Assembly: GCA_028710415.1 (NCBI GenBank)
Contig: JAQTUE010000043.1
Location: forward strand, 1-35,147
Length of the DNA stretch: 35,147 nucleotides
Reading direction: 5' to 3'
Source of the DNA: Paludibacter sp.
Lineage (GTDB): Bacteria; Bacteroidota; Bacteroidia; Bacteroidales; Paludibacteraceae
The position numbers and the translations under genes are program-made. The first letter of the stretch is position 1. The number at the start of each line of letters is the position of its first letter. This document shows positions 32,435 to 35,147 of the stretch, one piece after another. The notes under the pieces were generated by a model. That model was not told the origin of the DNA. It searched no databases and worked only from the letters and a program-made list of their open reading frames with translations.

Positions 32435-33634
32435 ATGAGAGTTATTTACAATTTAAAGAAAACTTGCTTGTTGTTGCTGGTCATCCTAACAGCAGGTTGC
32501 CAGCTTCAAAATGTTCCATTTACGAACGTTAAGGTTATAATCTCATTACCCGATGACGCCTTGCAGGGCGGGAAGGAAAACTATGTCGTCAAATTAACCA
32601 ACATAGCTACCGGAAGATCCCAAAGTGATACCACCGGCCTTTCCGGCGAAATTACACTTGGTGTGGAGGAAGGCGTTTACAACGTTGAGGTAACAGGACA
32701 AAAAACTTTGACCACAGAGCTTGCAGATGGTACAAACCAACAAACCTACACCCAGACTGTGGATATCAGGGGATTACTTGAAAAGTCGCTGGTTAAAGGA
32801 TCGGAGATAGCCATCACGGTGCCCCTGCAGATTGCACAGAAAGGGAATGGTTTTGTGATACAGGAAATCTACTTTACGGGAAGCACGACACCTGCTAACG
32901 GCAGTTATTACCAGGATCAATACATTGAAATTTATAATAATTCGGATTCGGTGCTATATGCTGATGGACTTTCAATCCTGGAATCGAATCATTTGAACAG
33001 CAATGCCATTTCCGAATATACCAATTATCCAAACGATTTGATAATTGGAGCAATGTATACTATCCCGGGTGAAGGACATACTTATCCAGTTCAACCTGGG
33101 AAAAGCATCGTGATAGCTTCGCTGGGGATCAACCATAAGCTTGCAAATACAAATTCTCCTGTTGATTTGTCAAAAGCTGATTTTGAATGGTACGATGCCG
33201 GAAAAGACGTGGATGTACCCGAAGTACCCAATATGAACCGGAATTTTTGTTATTCCAATACTATTTGGGTATTACATGTCAAAGGCTATCATGCTTATGC
33301 CCTGTTTAAGGCACCAGGTAATTATGCTGATTTCCTGGCCCAGAACACAATCAGTGTACAAACAGCATCAGGGAGTTCCGTCAGCCGGATCAAGGTGCCC
33401 AATTCACTGCTGTACGATGGTGTGGAGTTGGGGGCTGTTGGGGCAATCGGGTCAAAATCCCTTTCTTCGTCCATTGATGTGAGTTATACGTATTGCAATA
33501 CATCTTACAGCGGTAAAAGTGTCCGTCGTAAGATTCTGAAATGGGAAAATGGAAGGGCTATTTTGCAGGATACCAATAATTCGGCTAAGGATTTTATCCC
33601 AAATGCAACTCCCTCACCCTGGAAAGTTGAATAA
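32435..33634 (+). CDS. DUF4876-domain lipoprotein
   Basis: The protein has 399 residues. A lipoprotein signal (KTCLLLLVILTAGC) puts the acylated Cys at 22. Residues 25-130 form an Ig-like domain (NVKVIISLPDDALQGGKENY). The rest matches my recollection of DUF4876: VIQEIYFTGSTTPANGSYYQ, then DQYIEIYNNSDSVLYADGLS, similar to lamin-tail folds (YIEIYNNS), and a C-terminal SVRRKILKWENGRAIL. It probably sits on the outer surface, as a ligand-capturing partner of the receptor encoded 49 nt upstream. The function of the family is not established. The downstream barrel gene starts 36 nt later. Confidence 0.8.
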   Translation: MRVIYNLKKTCLLLLVILTAGCQLQNVPFTNVKVIISLPDDALQGGKENYVVKLTNIATGRSQSDTTGLSGEITLGVEEGVYNVEVTGQKTLTTELADGTNQQTYTQTVDIRGLLEKSLVKGSEIAITVPLQIAQKGNGFVIQEIYFTGSTTPANGSYYQDQYIEIYNNSDSVLYADGLSILESNHLNSNAISEYTNYPNDLIIGAMYTIPGEGHTYPVQPGKSIVIASLGINHKLANTNSPVDLSKADFEWYDAGKDVDVPEVPNMNRNFCYSNTIWVLHVKGYHAYALFKAPGNYADFLAQNTISVQTASGSSVSRIKVPNSLLYDGVELGAVGAIGSKSLSSSIDVSYTYCNTSYSGKSVRRKILKWENGRAILQDTNNSAKDFIPNATPSPWKVE

Positions 33635-33670
33635 AAATTGACGTTATTAAACTTACAAATTGATTTTTGA

Positions 33671-35147
33671 GTGAAATATACTATTGTAACATTGCTTTTA
33701 TTAGCATCTATTGCCCTCACGGCGGCCACTAAGCAGGACTCGGTAACAGTACAGGTTGCTGCATGGGAATCGCCGTGGAGAAGTTATAACAACTATTTTG
33801 ATTACAATCCATCAGCTACCTTTGCGGTTCCGGTGAAAAAGTTTACCGAAGTGGGAGGTTCCAATGTCATATCAAATTCTGAAAAAGGTTTCCATCTGGT
33901 ACAGGAAGGAACCGGAACATCGGTTTTTAAACTTCATTCCGAGAGCTTTCAGGTTGATTCGTGTTACCGTTTTTTTGGGGATGCATATTATTCCAATCAT
34001 CAGGAATTCAATATAGGATGGCGGGATGTGGAAGATTATAATTTGTTGAATCCTTATTTGGTTGCCGACTCGGTAGGTGGTACGTATAAAGGTGAATCTT
34101 ATTTTTTGAGTGGCGGTGCGTCTATGCGAGTGCGAAATATGGAATGGGCTATCCGTGCATCGTACCAGGGTGATGTATCATACCGGCAGGTTGATCCGCG
34201 CCCCAGGAACACGGTTTCAGTCATTCATATCAACCCGGGAGTCACTTATCAGCATGGGAACTGGCGGTATGGGTTGTTCGGCGAATATATCCGTTACCGT
34301 CAGAATGTTGACATACAAGTTGAAAAGGCGGATAGAAAGATTTATTTTTATCTTTTACAAGGTTTTGGAATTTATAACCAGCAGTTTTCAATTCTCGATG
34401 AATCCTATTCCCGAATTTATAAAGGGAATCTTTACAATGCCGGCTTTCATGTAAACAATAATTGTAACGGACAATCTACTGGTGTCTTGATAGAATTAAA
34501 AAAGGCAGGAATCCAGGTGGATGAGAATGATAAGAGAACACCTTACAAGTTAAATCACAATGAAATAATATCCCAACTGACTCATGAACGGGAATTGTTA
34601 CATCGAAGCTTATTTTTGAAAGGACTTTACTCGTATCATCAAACCATAGGAAATGAGACACAGTATACCCCCGTCACTATAAATACAACTTTTATTGAAT
34701 GGCAGTTTGCCACACAGAGTGATCGTTATCAGTCTGTAAACCAGGATGCACAATTTTCAGCCCTGTTGGCGGATAAGAATTTATCAGAATTTTCTATCTG
34801 GGAACGAATTGATGGTACCTGGCATGATTCGAGGCAGTATTACTATTATCCCGATTATCACCAATATATACAAGATGCTTCGGCGAGTGGTACTATCGGA
34901 CTTAATTGCCCGATGAAAAAAGGAGTCTTAGAAGGCAGTATCCAGGCCGGGTATAAAAAGAATATTGAATCTGATTTGTTTCAAAACGAAAATAATATAA
35001 TTACAACCCAGATGTTACTGCCGGACTATGCTTTTTTGACTTCCGATGTTACATTTTATAAACTGAACATAAAGTTCCGACTTCCAATTAAAACCGGTTT
35101 ATTGCTAAATGTTTCAACTGAAGCTGCATTACAGTCCGCAAAAGAGA
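33671..35147 (+). CDS. DUF6850-like outer-membrane beta-barrel protein, 3' end missing
   Basis: A GTG at 33671, directly after an in-frame TGA, opens a frame that continues to the window end (492 codons visible). The first residues form a signal peptide (MKYTIVTLLLLASIALTAAT). The mature start DSVTVQVAAWESPWRSYNNY and the long series of beta-hairpins (MEWAIRASYQGDVSYRQVDP, WRYGLFGEYIRYRQNV, GVLEGSIQAGYKKNIE) match the DUF6850 family, which I recall as encoded beside DUF4876 proteins and TonB receptors. It lacks an early ATG, which is why a simple ATG search would miss it. Last gene seen of the four-gene operon. Role unknown. Confidence 0.75.
   Translation, partial: MKYTIVTLLLLASIALTAATKQDSVTVQVAAWESPWRSYNNYFDYNPSATFAVPVKKFTEVGGSNVISNSEKGFHLVQEGTGTSVFKLHSESFQVDSCYRFFGDAYYSNHQEFNIGWRDVEDYNLLNPYLVADSVGGTYKGESYFLSGGASMRVRNMEWAIRASYQGDVSYRQVDPRPRNTVSVIHINPGVTYQHGNWRYGLFGEYIRYRQNVDIQVEKADRKIYFYLLQGFGIYNQQFSILDESYSRIYKGNLYNAGFHVNNNCNGQSTGVLIELKKAGIQVDENDKRTPYKLNHNEIISQLTHERELLHRSLFLKGLYSYHQTIGNETQYTPVTINTTFIEWQFATQSDRYQSVNQDAQFSALLADKNLSEFSIWERIDGTWHDSRQYYYYPDYHQYIQDASASGTIGLNCPMKKGVLEGSIQAGYKKNIESDLFQNENNIITTQMLLPDYAFLTSDVTFYKLNIKFRLPIKTGLLLNVSTEAALQSAKE

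Overview
The window looks like the chromosome of a member of the Bacteroidota, most likely a Bacteroidales-type organism. The support is a TonB-dependent receptor with an N-terminal carboxypeptidase-like domain, a secreted protein ending in a type IX secretion (T9SS) sorting domain, DUF4876 and DUF6850-like surface proteins, and many promoters with the Bacteroidota -7 element TAnnTTTG. I cannot name a genus. No rRNA, tRNA or CRISPR array was recognised.

1-11,670 is core-like and moderate in GC: the 3' part of trmB, an Mrp/ApbC ATPase, an OmpA-family protein, a long-chain acyl-CoA synthetase, a small outer-membrane protein, a lipoprotein alpha/beta hydrolase, a free-methionine-R-sulfoxide reductase (minus strand) and a two-domain M16 peptidase. 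Its intergenic gaps hold REP-like palindromic elements and 7-, 8- and 11-bp tandem repeats.

11,670-14,910 is a toxin-antitoxin cluster: HigBA (minus), HicAB, a DUF2442 protein without a partner, and a ParDE/RelBE-like pair whose toxin carries an in-frame TGA where a Trp is expected.

14,910-23,660 is AT-rich accessory DNA with single plus-strand genes separated by long non-coding spacers. It contains two ~80-bp direct repeats, a small membrane protein, a frameshifted TonB-C protein, a 1250-residue STAND-type ATPase with a possible N-terminal nuclease domain (likely defence), three proteins of unknown function, and a HipB-like regulator with a truncated hipA remnant. Three spacers share a related core inside imperfect inverted repeats. 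This resembles an attC-like cassette array without an integrase in view, and it is the most interesting structure here.

23,660-26,680 returns to ordinary DNA: a small secreted protein, a DoxX-like membrane protein with a MarR regulator (minus) behind two palindromic operators, and an L-cysteine desulfidase/UPF0597-like enzyme. After a 1.16-kb gene-free stretch, 27,838-35,147 is a four-gene surface operon: T9SS cargo, TonB-dependent receptor, DUF4876 lipoprotein and a DUF6850-like barrel protein cut by the window end.

Functionally, the flanks carry envelope, lipid, redox and uptake functions. The middle 11 kb is a defence and mobile-gene island with several decaying modules (one toxin with a stop codon, one frameshift, one truncated hipA).
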